This document shows positions 8,171 through 8,582 of a stretch of 8,582 bases of DNA, piece by piece (positions within the stretch are counted from its first letter, which is position 1; every line of letters begins with the position of its first letter). The DNA lies in the NCBI GenBank assembly GCA_031273385.1, contig JAISRY010000114.1, positions 1 to 8,582 of the forward strand. The letters run 5' to 3'. This DNA is from Tannerellaceae bacterium. GTDB lineage: Bacteria; Bacteroidota; Bacteroidia; Bacteroidales; Tannerellaceae. A model generated the notes under the pieces. The model did not search any database. It was not told where the DNA came from and saw only the letters and a program-made list of their open reading frames with translations. The translations under genes and the position numbers were made by a program.

Positions 8171-8207
8171 TAGTGAACAGTGAATAACGAATAGTGAACA
8201 GTGAATA
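8169..8207. repeat. Direct repeat of 18 bases, two copies
   Basis: The 18-base word AATAGTGAACAGTGAATA occurs exactly at 8169-8186 and again at 8190-8207, with three bases between. Each copy itself contains a shorter echo of AGTGAA/AGTGAAT. It lies between the operon leader and the other intergenic repeats and has no coding potential. Confidence 0.85.
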
Positions 8208-8212
8208 GTGGA

Positions 8213-8432
8213 AATGACGGCGTTTGTCATGTCGACCGAGCGCAGCGAGTGTCTGAATCAGAATTTACAGGATTATAGAATGGACAGAATTAAGCAATTG
8301 AAAATAACAGACATCCCCGTCATTGCGAGTACCCAATAAACTGCGTTTATCAAAAAGGGGGAATGACGGCGATAGCAATCCCGTTTGAGGAACCGAGCGG
8401 GAGAACGTCATGTCGACCGAGCGCAGCGAGTG
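8213..8432. repeat. Composite intergenic repeat: two diverged copies of one unit
   Basis: Two parts match exactly in the same order. The word AATGACGGCG is at 8213-8222 and 8362-8371. A 26-base word starting GTCATGTCGACC and ending GCAGCGAGTG is at 8226-8251 and 8407-8432. The gap between the two parts is 3 bases in the first copy and 35 bases in the second, so one copy has gained or lost sequence. Between the copies, 8259-8293 is a degenerate CAGAATTTA / CAGGATTATA / CAGAATTAA series with a period near 9-10. CCGTCATT at 8317-8324 is the inverse of AATGACGG at 8362-8369. The pattern fits REP- or MITE-like non-coding repeats rather than a gene. Confidence 0.8.
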
Positions 8433-8439
8433 GAGACAC

Positions 8440-8473
8440 CTCCGATCGAAAGGGCAGGCGGGTGCGATCGGAG
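8440..8473. repeat. Inverted repeat, 9-base arms with 16-base loop
   Basis: CTCCGATCG at 8440-8448 is the exact reverse complement of CGATCGGAG at 8465-8473. The transcript could form a hairpin on either strand. No T-run follows on either side, so an ordinary intrinsic terminator is not well supported. It directly follows the second copy of the 26-base repeat and may be the end of that repeat element, or an operator between divergent genes. Confidence 0.6.
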
Positions 8474-8537
8474 TTCCTATGATTGTAATCTCGAATGAAA
8501 AAAGAAGCTAGGAGTAGGATAAATTCCGAGCATTCTT

Positions 8538-8545
8538 TATATTTG
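8538..8545 (+). promoter_or_regulatory. Candidate Bacteroidales -7 element for a rightward gene outside the window
   Basis: TATATTTG on the plus strand matches the TAnnTTTG consensus at every fixed position. It is followed by an A-rich stretch (8550-8582) that looks like an untranslated leader. No TTTG -33 element is visible at the expected spacing. If real, the region 8063-8582 separates divergently transcribed units. Confidence 0.3.
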
Positions 8546-8582
8546 AGAGTTTAAAAAGAACAATTACAAACATAAAAAATAC

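Noticed and set aside
8169..8432. Intergenic repeats considered as a CRISPR array
   Set aside because: The repeats have only two copies each, unequal spacing and mixed types, and there are no cas genes.
8440..8473. Hairpin considered as an intrinsic terminator
   Set aside because: Neither arm is followed by a U-tract, and no gene end is visible nearby on either strand. It was kept only as an inverted repeat.

Overview
The window looks like accessory carbohydrate-degradation DNA from a member of the Bacteroidales. Evidence for this is the dense, G+C-rich, leftward gene run with very short gaps, the AT-rich leader with weak Shine-Dalgarno signals and TAnnTTTG-like promoter elements, the Sec, Tat and lipoprotein export signals, and a repeat-laden intergenic region of the kind common in that order. 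I cannot name the genus. No SusC/SusD pair, regulator, transposase, RNA gene or CRISPR array is visible.

Layout: all four protein genes are on the minus strand and read right to left as one apparent operon. They are (1) 8062-5519, a Tat-exported GH38-type alpha-mannosidase; (2) 5497-2237, a larger Sec-exported GH38-type alpha-mannosidase with an extra C-terminal module of about 200 residues; (3) 2208-730, an exported calcineurin-like metallophosphoesterase with a C-terminal PA14-like domain; (4) 717 to the left edge, a lipoprotein of the alkaline phosphatase / type I phosphodiesterase superfamily, cut by the window end. The gaps are 21, about 28 and 12 bases. To the right, 8063-8582 holds no credible gene. 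It contains the probable operon leader, a mosaic of short repeats (about 8169-8473), and a TATATTTG element that may drive a rightward gene outside the window.

The four products are all predicted to act outside the cytoplasm. Two mannosidases next to two metal-dependent phosphoesterases of unrelated folds suggests stepwise degradation of a mannose-rich glycan that carries phosphate or phosphodiester groups, such as yeast phosphomannan, a phosphorylated N-glycan or a GPI-type glycan. The enzyme families are well supported by visible catalytic motifs. The shared substrate is inference.
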